From an uncultured Collinsella sp. (GTDB lineage Bacteria; Actinomycetota; Coriobacteriia; Coriobacteriales; Coriobacteriaceae): a stretch of DNA of 64,000 nucleotides. Shown one piece after another: positions 24,984 through 33,403 of the stretch. Within the stretch, counting starts at the first letter, position 1; every line of letters starts with the position of its first letter. Under the pieces are notes generated by a model, which saw only the letters and a list, made by a program, of their open reading frames with translations, had not been told where the DNA came from and ran no database searches. Where the stretch lies: assembly GCA_947507155.1 (NCBI GenBank), contig CANNOC010000008.1:1-64000 (forward strand). The letters are read 5' to 3'. Position numbers and translations under genes: made by a program.

Positions 24984-26018
24984 ATGTTCAATTTCGATGA
25001 GCCTCGTTACGAGAAGGTTGTGAGCGATGCCCTCGCTCTCCGTCCTCAGATTGAGGCTGCCGTGGACAAGGTCTGCGAGCAGGGTTATTCCAACATCTTC
25101 TTCATCGGCTGCGGCGGCACCTGGGCCCACACGCTCCCGATGAAGTATTGGGTCGAGACCACCACGGCCGACGTCGACGTCCACTGCGAGATTGCCGCCG
25201 AGTTCCTCGCATGCCCGCCCAAGACCTTCAACAAGGACTCGGTCTGCGTCTTCTCCACCCGTACCGGCACCACCCCCGAGATCATCGAGGCTGCCAAGTT
25301 CTGCCAGGAGCAGGGCGCCCGCACGCTGATGTACGTCTCCAACGACAACACCCCGGCCACCGAGTACGCCGATTACAAGTTCTTCAGCTTCGCCGAGGAC
25401 GACGTTCTGTGCGAGGCCATCTACACCTACCAGATCACGCTGGTCGCCCGCTTCCTCAAGAACGCCGGCGCCTTCCCCAAGTACGACACCTTCATGGAGG
25501 AGTTCGGCAACATCGCTCCGTACCTCATCAAGGCCAAGGACGCTCAGGACGAGCGCTGCGCCGCCATGGCCGAGGACTTCAAGGACACCGACTACCACAT
25601 GGTGATTGGTTCCGGCATGCTCTGGGGTGAGGCCTACGACTACGCCATGTGCATCCTCGAGGAGATGCAGTGGATCAAGACCAAGTCCATCCACGCCGCC
25701 GAGTTCTTCCACGGCACCATCGAGCTGTGCGAGGAGGGCACGAGCCTCATCATGCTCTACGGCGAGGACGACACCCGTAAGCTCATGGACCGCGTGGACA
25801 ACTTCACTCACATGCTCGCCGACGAGAAGGGCGTCCATGTCCGCGTGAACAAGTTCGACACCGCCGAGGTCGAGCTGCCGTTCAGCGACCCCGAGTTCCG
25901 TAAGATCGTCTCCCCGATGGTCACCTACACCATCACCGAGCGTCTGAGCTGCCATCTCGAGCACGTCCGTAACCACCCGCTCACCACGCGTCGTTACTAT
26001 CACCAGATGAACTACTAA
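24984..26018 (+). CDS. SIS-domain Amadori-type deglycase, divergent paralogue 3
   Basis: The 344-residue protein's first SIS domain shows FFIGCGGTWAH and STRTGTTPEI. In the second, the active-site region is HAAEFFHGTIEL, where the two other paralogues have GEYFHGPFE, so the proline and glycine are changed. The end TTRRYYHQMNY keeps the family ending. It probably cleaves a different phosphorylated sugar adduct than the deglycase of operon 1, for example glucoselysine against fructoselysine; this is inference. It is co-transcribed with EIIC and EIID from its own promoter. Confidence 0.72.
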   Translation: MFNFDEPRYEKVVSDALALRPQIEAAVDKVCEQGYSNIFFIGCGGTWAHTLPMKYWVETTTADVDVHCEIAAEFLACPPKTFNKDSVCVFSTRTGTTPEIIEAAKFCQEQGARTLMYVSNDNTPATEYADYKFFSFAEDDVLCEAIYTYQITLVARFLKNAGAFPKYDTFMEEFGNIAPYLIKAKDAQDERCAAMAEDFKDTDYHMVIGSGMLWGEAYDYAMCILEEMQWIKTKSIHAAEFFHGTIELCEEGTSLIMLYGEDDTRKLMDRVDNFTHMLADEKGVHVRVNKFDTAEVELPFSDPEFRKIVSPMVTYTITERLSCHLEHVRNHPLTTRRYYHQMNY

Positions 26019-26040
26019 TCCTCTCAAATTGCTGCGGTTG

Positions 26041-26077
26041 TCTGCAGGCGAGCTGCGCAGAATGCCTCGCCTGCAGA
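26041..26077 (+). repeat. intercistronic hairpin between SIS gene 3 and EIIC
   Basis: TCTGCAGGCGAG pairs perfectly with CTCGCCTGCAGA around a 13-base loop, with no T-run. It occupies the same kind of position (SIS gene/permease boundary) as the hairpins at 5542-5615. Confidence 0.75.
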
Positions 26078-26099
26078 CCTGTTTCTGGGATTGATCGAA

Positions 26100-26873
26100 A
26101 TGGTTGTCCAGTATCTTCTAGTTGCACTGGTCGCATTTATTGCGTCCATGGACGAGCAATTATTTGGCATTACGATGCTTGGTCGTCCGCTGTTTACGAG
26201 CCTGTTCGTTGGCTTGATCCTTGGCGATGTCCAGCAGGGCGTTATCGTCGGCGCTGCTTTGGAGTCCATGTTCATGGGCGCCATTATGGTCGGTGCGGCG
26301 GTTCCTCCCGAGGTCTATGCTTCCGGCGTGCTTGGCTGCGCGTTTGCCGTCATTACGGGTACGGGCACGGCAACTGCCGTCGCACTCGCCCTTCCCGTCT
26401 CCGTCTTCCTTCAGGTGTGGCGCAACTTCTGCTACGCCGTTCCGGGTGCCTTTGCCTGCAAGAAGATTGAGACCGCTCTGGCAAATCGTGATCTTGCCAA
26501 GGCGAATCTGTACCATCTGACCATCGTGCCGCTGTCGATTGGCATTCCGTCTGCACTGCTGGTGTTTTGCTCGCTGTTCTTTGGTGCCGACCTCATCAAC
26601 AATGCGCTTAACGCTATTCCGCAGTTTGTGATGGACGGCCTCAACGTTGCGTCCGGCGTCATGGTCTGCATCGGCTTCGCTCTTCTTATTAGGACCATGG
26701 GCGATAACAAGCTGCTTCCTTGGCTGTTCCTGGGATTCATTATGGTCATCTACCTCAAGATGGACGTTATCGGCGTCGCCGCAGCTGCCATTTGCGTCGC
26801 ACTGCTCCTGGCCTTCCGCGAGGGCTCGTCCGGTCCGCAGACGGTTGCTGCAGATGAAGAGGAGGACTTCTAA
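26100..26873 (+). CDS. PTS mannose/sorbose-family EIIC permease (2)
   Basis: The 257-residue multi-spanning protein shows LFVGLILGDVQQGVIVGAALE near residues 36-56, equivalent to the same stretch of the EIIC at 3866. The ATG at 26100 is used, with TTG at 26091 as an alternative. It has an acidic C-terminus. Its stop overlaps the EIID start (TAATG). Confidence 0.9.
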   Translation: MVVQYLLVALVAFIASMDEQLFGITMLGRPLFTSLFVGLILGDVQQGVIVGAALESMFMGAIMVGAAVPPEVYASGVLGCAFAVITGTGTATAVALALPVSVFLQVWRNFCYAVPGAFACKKIETALANRDLAKANLYHLTIVPLSIGIPSALLVFCSLFFGADLINNALNAIPQFVMDGLNVASGVMVCIGFALLIRTMGDNKLLPWLFLGFIMVIYLKMDVIGVAAAAICVALLLAFREGSSGPQTVAADEEEDF

Positions 26874-27721
26874 TGGCTACCCAGAACACCGACCTCAAAG
26901 AGGCCAAGAAGGACGCGATTATGAGCCCCGATATGTATCGGAGCATGTTCCTTCGCCAGTTTACGAGCCAGTGCTCGCAGTCGTACGACAAGATGATGGC
27001 AATGGGCTTCATGTACACCATTCAGAAGCCCCTGCGAAAGATCTATCCCAACGACGACGATTACTATGCGGCGCTCGATCGCCATACCGAGTTCTTTAAC
27101 ATCACGCCTCATGTGCTTCCGTTTGTAGCCGGCCTTACGGTTTCGATGGAAGAGCAGGCGGCTGCCGATAAGAACTTCGACACGTCCTCGATTAACGCCA
27201 TGAAGGTCGGCCTCATGGGACCGCTTTCCGGCATCGGCGATTCGTTCTACTGGGGTACGTTCCGCGTGGTCGCCGCCGGCATTGGTATTGGCATCGCGTC
27301 GACGGGCAACCCGCTCGGCCCCATCGTGTACGCGCTCATCTACTCCGTGATTAACTTTGCAACGCGTATCGTCGCCGCCCATCTGGGATACGACCTGGGA
27401 ACCAAGTTCCTGCAGCAGTCCGAAGAGAACAACCTTATGTCTCGCATGACGCATGCTGCCGGCGTTCTCGGAATGACCGTCATTGGCGCGATGATTGCGG
27501 CACAGGTCTCGCTGTCCACGGCTTTGACCTTTGATGTGGGTGGTTCGGAGATTGTCCTGCAGGATCTGTTCGATTCGATCTTCCCCGGTCTGCTGCCCTT
27601 GCTGGCAACGTTCGCTTGCGTTGCCCTCTATAAAAAGGGCGTCAAGACCATTTGGATTATTATTGGTATCTTCGCGATCTGCATCATCGGAACAGGTTTG
27701 GGAGTGTTCGCGGCGGCGTAA
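26873..27721 (+). CDS. PTS mannose/sorbose-family EIID component (2)
   Basis: The 282-residue protein shows FTSQCSQSYDKMMAMGFMY and GLMGPLSGIGDSFYWGTFR, both EIID-type. The start overlaps the EIIC stop by one base, giving coupled translation. It is the last gene of PTS locus 2, followed by a terminator. Confidence 0.9.
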   Translation: MATQNTDLKEAKKDAIMSPDMYRSMFLRQFTSQCSQSYDKMMAMGFMYTIQKPLRKIYPNDDDYYAALDRHTEFFNITPHVLPFVAGLTVSMEEQAAADKNFDTSSINAMKVGLMGPLSGIGDSFYWGTFRVVAAGIGIGIASTGNPLGPIVYALIYSVINFATRIVAAHLGYDLGTKFLQQSEENNLMSRMTHAAGVLGMTVIGAMIAAQVSLSTALTFDVGGSEIVLQDLFDSIFPGLLPLLATFACVALYKKGVKTIWIIIGIFAICIIGTGLGVFAAA

Positions 27722-27769
27722 TGTTAACTCCTATGCTCGCGCGTTGGATAACTAACTGACCGTTTGAAA

Positions 27770-27802
27770 ACGGGGTTCGGCGTAAGGCCGGCCCCGTTTT
27801 TT
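27770..27802 (+). terminator. terminator of PTS locus 2
   Basis: ACGGGG pairs with CCCCGT, with inner CGGC/GCCG, then TTTTTT. Confidence 0.9.
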
Positions 27803-27860
27803 GTTTGAGGGATTTTCCGACCGTCCAAAAATCCACGCTCGCCCATCACCCACGTATCTC

Positions 27861-27928
27861 TCATCTCTCATTTGTCACTAATACGAGAGATGGCACAAAG
27901 ACGAGAGATAATTACGAGAGATAACTGA
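27861..27928. repeat. 68-bp GAGAGAT direct repeat, copy 1
   Basis: It contains ATCTCTCA and a later GAGAGAT in inverted order, then two more GAGAGAT units. It matches the copy at 28026-28093 at 61 of 68 positions. Apart from the terminator and these repeats, nothing else is seen in the 430-bp gap before the AlbA_2 gene. Confidence 0.85.
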
Positions 27929-28025
27929 TCAGCAAAGAGACAAGCAATCATGGTATTGTCTCAATACTGATTGTTCTACCAGCAAAAACATGTTTAAATG
28001 AAACAAATGGCAGATATCTTTTCTT

Positions 28026-28093
28026 TCATCTCTCACTTATCTCTAATATGAGAGATAGCAGAAAGATGAGAGATAATTACGAGAGATAACTGA
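28026..28093. repeat. 68-bp GAGAGAT direct repeat, copy 2
   Basis: It starts 165 bases after copy 1 begins and ends 58 bases before the AlbA_2-type gene. ATCTCTCA and TGAGAGAT form an 8-bp inverted repeat here. A cluster of operator sites for the downstream regulator is the simplest reading. Confidence 0.85.
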
Positions 28094-28151
28094 GAGACGA
28101 AGGAAATCTATTCGCGGCATTCTCCGCCGGGCCGAGCGAAAGGACGTGCAG

Positions 28152-29627
28152 ATGAACGAAAACGAGCTGACCGGTCTGCTCGAGTCTTTAAGGCGCATGG
28201 GCTCGGACGATCTTAACGTCGAGGTCAAGGAGAGCGCCACGACGCTTTCCCGCGACGTATGGGAAACGGTTAGTGCATTCGCGAATACCGCTGGTGGAAT
28301 TATCGTGCTCGGCGTGAGCGAGCGCGCGGGCTTTGTCCCGGTTGAGAACTTTGAGACCGAGAAGGTGCTCAACCAATTCGTAGCGGGCATGGGTGATGCC
28401 GGCGGGCGCGGAAAACTGGCCAATCCGCCCAAATACACCATTGAACGCGTGGAGCTCCAGGGCACCGTGGTTCTGGTCATCACGATTGAGGAGCTCGACC
28501 CGTCTAGCAAGCCTTGTTATGTCATAGAGCGGGGCGCTCAAGGCGGCAGCTACAAACGCATCGATGATAAAGATGTTCCGCTCTCGTCGACCGAGGTCCT
28601 GTCCTTGTCATCGTATGAACGGGCGAGCCCCAGTGATCGCGATGCAGTGCCCGGCGCGGTCGCGGGCGATCTTGACGAGGCCCTGGTCGACCGCACGATA
28701 GAGCGTGCTTTCTCACTGACACCTCGTGCGATGCGCGGCGCGCCGGACAAGAAAACGAAGCTGGAGCGCCTGAATTTCCTCGACTCCCAGGGCAATGTCA
28801 CTAAGGCCGGACTCCTGGCTGCGGGTGCCTATCCTCAGCAGTTTTATCCCAAGCTCTTTATCGATGTGGCGGTCTATGCCGGAACGCAGAAGGGCGCGGC
28901 GGGGTCGTTGAGGTTCATGGACCGTACGATCTGCGAGGGAACGTTGGGCGAAATGATCTCGGATGCCGTCGCGGCAATCGCCAAGAATTTGCGGCGAACC
29001 TCGACGATCCAAGGCGTCTCGCGTGTCGACTCGCTGGAGATTCCCGAGGAAGTCCTACGCGAGGCAATCGCCAACGCCGTAATCCACCGAGAATACGGAG
29101 ATCGGTTCTGTGGGCAATCGATCGCTGTTGACGTTTTTGATGACCGTATCGAGGTGACGAACCCCGGCGGCCTATACGGAGGAAAGACTCGCGAGAACCT
29201 GTTTGACGGCAACTCCCGATGTCGCAATGCGACGCTTGTGAAGCTCATGTCGCTTGTCCCATTGCCCGACGGCGCGGGCTCTCCTGCCGAAGGCAACGGG
29301 TCGGGCATTCCAATGATGCTCGATGCCATGCGTGCGCAAGGTCTGGCCGAGCCATTGTTTTGCCCGGGTTTCGACCGGTTTAAGGTTGTCCTTTACCGAG
29401 CGAAGGTTGAGCAGGTCGATCATGGCGGGGACTTAATTGTGGCGGCACTCAAGCGCAACGGCGAACTGGGAACACGTGAATTGGCAGAATGCACGGGACT
29501 CACCGTCTCCCAGGTTAGGGTACGCGTCAATGCGCTCATCGCACGGGGCGAGCTTGAACCTACGGCGTCGGCGACGAGCCGCAACCGCAAGTACCGGCTG
29601 ACGGAGCGCGCGGGGCAGCTGCACTAG
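28152..29627 (+). CDS. AlbA_2-domain ATP-binding transcriptional regulator
   Basis: The 491-residue protein has an N-terminal AlbA_2/Schlafen-like domain (VEVKESATTL ... FANTAGGIIVLGVSE), a GHKL-like ATP-binding module (REAIANAVIHREYGD, IEVTNPGGLYGG, GNGSGIPMM) and a C-terminal winged HTH (GTRELAECTGLTVSQVRVRV). Such proteins are putative regulators often found in accessory regions. The ATG at 28152 has AAAGGA 8 bases upstream. A 10-bp GC-rich hairpin spans its stop codon (29610-29639). Confidence 0.8.
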   Translation: MNENELTGLLESLRRMGSDDLNVEVKESATTLSRDVWETVSAFANTAGGIIVLGVSERAGFVPVENFETEKVLNQFVAGMGDAGGRGKLANPPKYTIERVELQGTVVLVITIEELDPSSKPCYVIERGAQGGSYKRIDDKDVPLSSTEVLSLSSYERASPSDRDAVPGAVAGDLDEALVDRTIERAFSLTPRAMRGAPDKKTKLERLNFLDSQGNVTKAGLLAAGAYPQQFYPKLFIDVAVYAGTQKGAAGSLRFMDRTICEGTLGEMISDAVAAIAKNLRRTSTIQGVSRVDSLEIPEEVLREAIANAVIHREYGDRFCGQSIAVDVFDDRIEVTNPGGLYGGKTRENLFDGNSRCRNATLVKLMSLVPLPDGAGSPAEGNGSGIPMMLDAMRAQGLAEPLFCPGFDRFKVVLYRAKVEQVDHGGDLIVAALKRNGELGTRELAECTGLTVSQVRVRVNALIARGELEPTASATSRNRKYRLTERAGQLH

Positions 29628-29755
29628 TGGCTGCCCCGCCTCACATCCTGCCATTTCACGCGCTGTACATCGAAACCTGCGGCAAAGCAGTTACAATAGC
29701 CCAATGCGTATCGCGCACGACGACGATATCGGCGCCCGCGACTGGGGGAGAAAAC

Positions 29756-30421
29756 ATGGCAGAGCAGCAGATAACGCCGGGGACCAAGCTTCAGGTGGCA
29801 TTCGACGTGCCCATGGGCCAAAAAACCGACTTCAACATGCTCGCCACGTACAAAGAGAACCTGGACGAGGCGTACTTCCTTATGAGTGCGCCCATGCTCG
29901 CCGGCAAGCCGCTCATTATGGACGAAAACCAAAAGCTCCTGCTGCAATACAAAGTGGGCGAGGAGACGTTCGTGCTCGCCGGCTACCCCGAGTCGGTCGA
30001 GAAAAAGGGCATCCGCACCTACTGGAAAATGCGCAAAGTCGCCGAGCAGCGCACCTTCGTCAAACGCCGCGACGAGCGTTTTAAGGTCGCCATGCGCCTG
30101 ACCTACCAGCGCGACAACGCGCTGACCCCCGAGCCCGAGGACGCCATGACCATCGACGTCTCGGCTGGCGGCCTGGCCGTCTACCTCAACGATTACCCCG
30201 ACGTGGGCGAGGCCCTGGCCGTGCAAATGCCCGCGATCCGCCTGCAGGGCGAGCGCCACGAGCTGCCCGAGCAGCTGGGCATCGTGTGTTGGGTGCGCCG
30301 CGCGCCCAAGGGCAGCCTGTACCGCAACGTCTGCGGCTTGCAGTTCCGCTATGCCGACGACATGGAGCGCGAGCTCGTCAAAGAATACGTCGGCTACATC
30401 CGCACCAAATATAAGATCTGA
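29756..30421 (+). CDS. PilZ-domain c-di-GMP receptor protein (YcgR-like)
   Basis: The protein has 221 residues. An N-terminal YcgR-type beta domain is followed by a PilZ domain with R104-R-D-E-R108 and DVSAGG at 134-139, the two c-di-GMP-contact motifs. The ATG at 29756 has GGGGGAG 5 bases upstream. It ends 5 bases before the surface protein at 30427, so the two are very probably one operon. This ties the surface proteins to c-di-GMP signalling by context. Confidence 0.85.
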   Translation: MAEQQITPGTKLQVAFDVPMGQKTDFNMLATYKENLDEAYFLMSAPMLAGKPLIMDENQKLLLQYKVGEETFVLAGYPESVEKKGIRTYWKMRKVAEQRTFVKRRDERFKVAMRLTYQRDNALTPEPEDAMTIDVSAGGLAVYLNDYPDVGEALAVQMPAIRLQGERHELPEQLGIVCWVRRAPKGSLYRNVCGLQFRYADDMERELVKEYVGYIRTKYKI

Positions 30422-30426
30422 TCGCC

Positions 30427-31566
30427 ATGGCACTGTTCAAGCGTAACGACAACAAAGATCAAGCTGCCGAAGATTTGGCCGAGGGTCAGGCCGAGGACAC
30501 GTTGCAGAACGCGCCCGGCACCAATGCCGAGGACGCGCCCGTCGAGGATTCCGCGCCCGAGCAGGCTCCCGCCTCCCGCAAGCGCTTTGGCAAACCCAAC
30601 CGCAAGCCCAAGCCCAAGCGCAACCTGCACGGCGTGGTGCGCATCGAGGAACTGGAGCAGGCGCTGGCCGACCAGGACTTCGACGACATCGACCCCGACG
30701 CGGTCGTGTCCATGTATATGCCCAAGCGCCGCATGGAGCGCATCGGCGCGGCGCTGCTGCGCATGGACAAGCTACAAAAGGCCCTTGTGGTGCTGGCGCT
30801 TGCCTTTGGCGTGTTGTTCGCCCTGTCGTTTATGCAGGAAAACATGGGTAACTTCACCATCAACCTCAACCGCCTGGAGCTGTTCCGCCGCGGCGTGGCC
30901 ATTGCCGACAACGGCGACTTTAACAACGCCACCGCGCGTCTGGCGGCCGACGCCTTGGACAACGGCACCAATATCGCTGCCGAGGACCTGCCCGACAATC
31001 TGGACGACATCGACGGCAGCCACAACGGTAAAAACTACGTGGCGTACACCTTCTATATCCGCAACGCCGGCAAGACCGATCTGGGCTACAGCGCCAAGCT
31101 CAAGGTGGTCAGCGCCAGCAAGGGCGTGGAGAAGGCCGCGCGCGTGAGGGTGTTTCGCAACGGCAAGCCTACTACCTATGCAGCGGCTGCGGCCAACGGC
31201 AATCCCGAACCCAACACCGAGCCGTTTGCGTCCAAAGACGTGGTGACGACCATCAGCCACAAGAACTTCCGCGTGGGCGATGTGGACAAGTACACCGTGG
31301 TCATTTGGCTGGATGGCGACGACCCGGAGTGCGTGGACAAGATCATCGGCGGCGCGGTGGAGTTTGGTTTTGACTTTGATTCGTCCGAGACCGACGATTC
31401 GAGCCTGTTCGTTAAGTTCGTGCAGGATATTGCCGACACCCTGACCGGCAACGACCCCATTAGCGCGAGCGGCAACGAGGCGCCCGATTACTACAAGGAA
31501 CACAACGTGACTTGGAGTAACCGCCGCAACCAAAAGAACTCGCCCGCAGGGGACGGGAGTAAGTAG
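30427..31566 (+). CDS. membrane-anchored surface protein with W-L-D-G-D-D-P-E-C motif
   Basis: The 379-residue protein has a charged cytoplasmic N-terminus (1-115), one membrane helix (about 117-135) and an extracellular part. Near the C-terminus it has VIWLDGDDPECVDKI, which matches the VWLEGCDPDCTNN-type motif of the exported proteins at 33404-43950. It lacks the ATYAWF signal-peptide end, so it probably stays anchored in the membrane. The N-terminal segment is rich in Ala, Glu and Pro. It is co-transcribed with the PilZ gene. Confidence 0.7.
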   Translation: MALFKRNDNKDQAAEDLAEGQAEDTLQNAPGTNAEDAPVEDSAPEQAPASRKRFGKPNRKPKPKRNLHGVVRIEELEQALADQDFDDIDPDAVVSMYMPKRRMERIGAALLRMDKLQKALVVLALAFGVLFALSFMQENMGNFTINLNRLELFRRGVAIADNGDFNNATARLAADALDNGTNIAAEDLPDNLDDIDGSHNGKNYVAYTFYIRNAGKTDLGYSAKLKVVSASKGVEKAARVRVFRNGKPTTYAAAAANGNPEPNTEPFASKDVVTTISHKNFRVGDVDKYTVVIWLDGDDPECVDKIIGGAVEFGFDFDSSETDDSSLFVKFVQDIADTLTGNDPISASGNEAPDYYKEHNVTWSNRRNQKNSPAGDGSK

Positions 31567-31573
31567 AACGAAC

Positions 31574-31611
31574 AAGCGCCGGGCCAGAATTGATTTTCCG
31601 GCCCGGCGCTT
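31574..31611. terminator. bidirectional terminator
   Basis: AAGCGCCGGGCC pairs perfectly with GGCCCGGCGCTT around a 14-base loop. It lies between convergent genes. Confidence 0.85.
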
Positions 31612-31614
31612 TTG

Positions 31615-32127
31615 CTATGCGGAGGCGTTGTCTGCGGAGGTAACGTCGTTGCCGGCGGCGTCGCCCAGCAGGAACAGTCGCAGCGCGAGTTTGATTGCGT
31701 AGCCCGGCTTGACCTGTACCGGATCTCCCATGCGCTCGCCCAGGTCGCCGCAGTAGGCGTAGAGGTCGCGGATGAGGTCCGCGCCCGAGAGCGTGAACAT
31801 GTAGCCCGCGTCCGAAAGCGCGTTGGGCGCTGCGGGCAGCCCCGCAGCCGCACAAAAGCTCGCAAGGTCGGGGTTCATGACGGCCTTGTAGTCGATCGCG
31901 GTGCCACGGTCCTGAGTGGCCTGCTCCTGCTTGCGGGTGTACGACAATGCCGCCGTCAGTACAAAGCTGGGCGTGGGCGCATTGACGTCGTCGGTGGTGG
32001 CGACGAGCTTACCGGCCGCTTGCGTGACCAGCCAGGCGACTTCGCGCTGACAACGAACAGCCTTGCGCGTCACCGGTTTGATCGATCCGGCTGAAATACT
32101 TCCCTTGGGTTGATTGGCGGCAGCCAT
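31615..32127 (-). CDS. hypothetical protein, 170 aa
   Basis: I do not recognise the family. It is soluble, with no membrane segment or signal peptide, and Ala-rich. It contains AVRCQREVAWLVTQAAGKLV near the N-terminus and FTLSGADLIRDLYAYCGDLG later. GGGAGGG precedes the ATG. It converges on the surface-protein gene at 30427 and is divergent from the one at 32526. Confidence 0.6.
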   Translation of the reverse strand: MAAANQPKGSISAGSIKPVTRKAVRCQREVAWLVTQAAGKLVATTDDVNAPTPSFVLTAALSYTRKQEQATQDRGTAIDYKAVMNPDLASFCAAAGLPAAPNALSDAGYMFTLSGADLIRDLYAYCGDLGERMGDPVQVKPGYAIKLALRLFLLGDAAGNDVTSADNASA

Positions 32128-32525
32128 GGGGCCCTCCCAACAAATAGCCCGTTTAACAGGCGAAAATTACACGTTCTGCACCAGTATAGCGAGTGAGGAG
32201 AGGCTCGGGCGAAGCTCGGCGGAGGGTGAATGTATGCGATGGCGTGGCGCTGCGGCCGCAAGGCTTAAGAGGGACTTACGGCTTTGCGGGGGAGAGGTCA
32301 AATAAGGTGAACGATGCTCACATAGCACCACATATAACCCGAGGTGGACCTATGAATCTGCCGGAATGTAAGCTCTCGAAAACTTATAAGGAAATCGTAA
32401 GAATTATGGTATTCTCAACTCCATGTCTAAAGGATGGGCAAGCAACATCCAACACGAAAGCGCGGGCTCCCCTTCCGGGCTTCTCGAGGGTCATCTGGGA
32501 TGAATGGGGAAAGAAAGGGGTCCGC
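32128..32525. other. 398-bp intergenic region before surface protein 32526
   Basis: No complete gene is supported. An open frame continues in phase into the downstream gene but has no ribosome site or signal peptide. I searched by eye for a c-di-GMP riboswitch because of the PilZ gene and found no match. The segment may hold the promoters of the divergent genes. Confidence 0.5.
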
Positions 32526-33314
32526 ATGGATACCAAGGCATTAAAGAAGCAGATGGGCGCCGCCATCGCCATGGTCCTCGTGGCAGCCGTAGCCCTCGGC
32601 TCCGCAACGTTCGCATGGTTTGTCAGCAACAACAAGGTTACGGCGAAGACGTCTAACATTGCAGCTCAGTCGAACTCCGCGTATCTCGTGATCGATAATA
32701 CGACGACGTCGACGAGCTCCACTGGCGCCGTCACTTCTGCGGTTGATAAGAAGGAGCTCTATCCTGCGAAGACCGAGAAGGGACAGGATGGCAATGCGGT
32801 TTGGAAGTCTGCCTATGCATCCAGCGCCGATGCTTCGATGATGAAGCCCGACAGCGAGTTCACGATTGGTGACGGAACTGCTGCTCAGGCTGTGAAAGCG
32901 AAATATGCGGTCGAGAATACTTTTTATGTGGGTACCGGTACCTACGATGGTGAGTTCACGAACCTGCATATTACGGAAGTGAAGGTTACTAACCCCACCA
33001 CGGCGGAGAACATGAATCTAGGCAATGCGCTTCGTATTCTCGTTGTTTACAAAAATAAATGGGAGGTTTGGAGCGGCAATGGCATCAAGCTCAGCTCATC
33101 TGTCGATAGTCCTACTGCCGGCGGCGATCTGCTTGCTCCTGGTGAGGTAATCACATCCGGTCGCGATGCCGAGGTTAAGGTTTACCTGTATTACGACGGC
33201 GATGACGCCAATGTCTACTCCAACAACCTTGAGAAGATTAAGACTACGGCTGGCGACAATGGCGTGACCATCACCTTCGAGGCGACTCCCAAGGAGTACA
33301 AGGACGCTAACTAG
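32526..33314 (+). CDS. exported surface protein, SipW-type signal peptide (1)
   Basis: The 262-residue protein has a signal peptide with KKQMG, a hydrophobic core and SATFAWFVSNN (cleavage expected near here), as in SipW/TasA-class proteins. A Ser/Thr-rich mature part follows. The C-terminal VYLYYDGDDANVYSNNLEK is a weaker form of the WLEGxDPxCxNN motif. GAAAGGGG precedes the ATG. Base composition is more AT-rich than its neighbours. It is followed by a strong terminator. Confidence 0.8.
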   Translation: MDTKALKKQMGAAIAMVLVAAVALGSATFAWFVSNNKVTAKTSNIAAQSNSAYLVIDNTTTSTSSTGAVTSAVDKKELYPAKTEKGQDGNAVWKSAYASSADASMMKPDSEFTIGDGTAAQAVKAKYAVENTFYVGTGTYDGEFTNLHITEVKVTNPTTAENMNLGNALRILVVYKNKWEVWSGNGIKLSSSVDSPTAGGDLLAPGEVITSGRDAEVKVYLYYDGDDANVYSNNLEKIKTTAGDNGVTITFEATPKEYKDAN

Positions 33315-33349
33315 TCAGCGCTTGCTTCGTCGTTTTTGAGATTTCAGAA

Positions 33350-33385
33350 TGCCGGGGGCCGAACCGTCGGCCCCCGGCATTTTTT
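33350..33385 (+). terminator. terminator after surface protein 1
   Basis: TGCCGGGGGCCGA pairs perfectly with TCGGCCCCCGGCA around a 4-base loop, then TTTTTT. Confidence 0.95.
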
Positions 33386-33403
33386 ACTAGATAGGTCTAT
33401 CGA

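Noticed and set aside
32128..32525. c-di-GMP riboswitch before the surface protein
   Set aside because: Considered because of the PilZ gene nearby, but no GEMM-like core sequence was found by eye.
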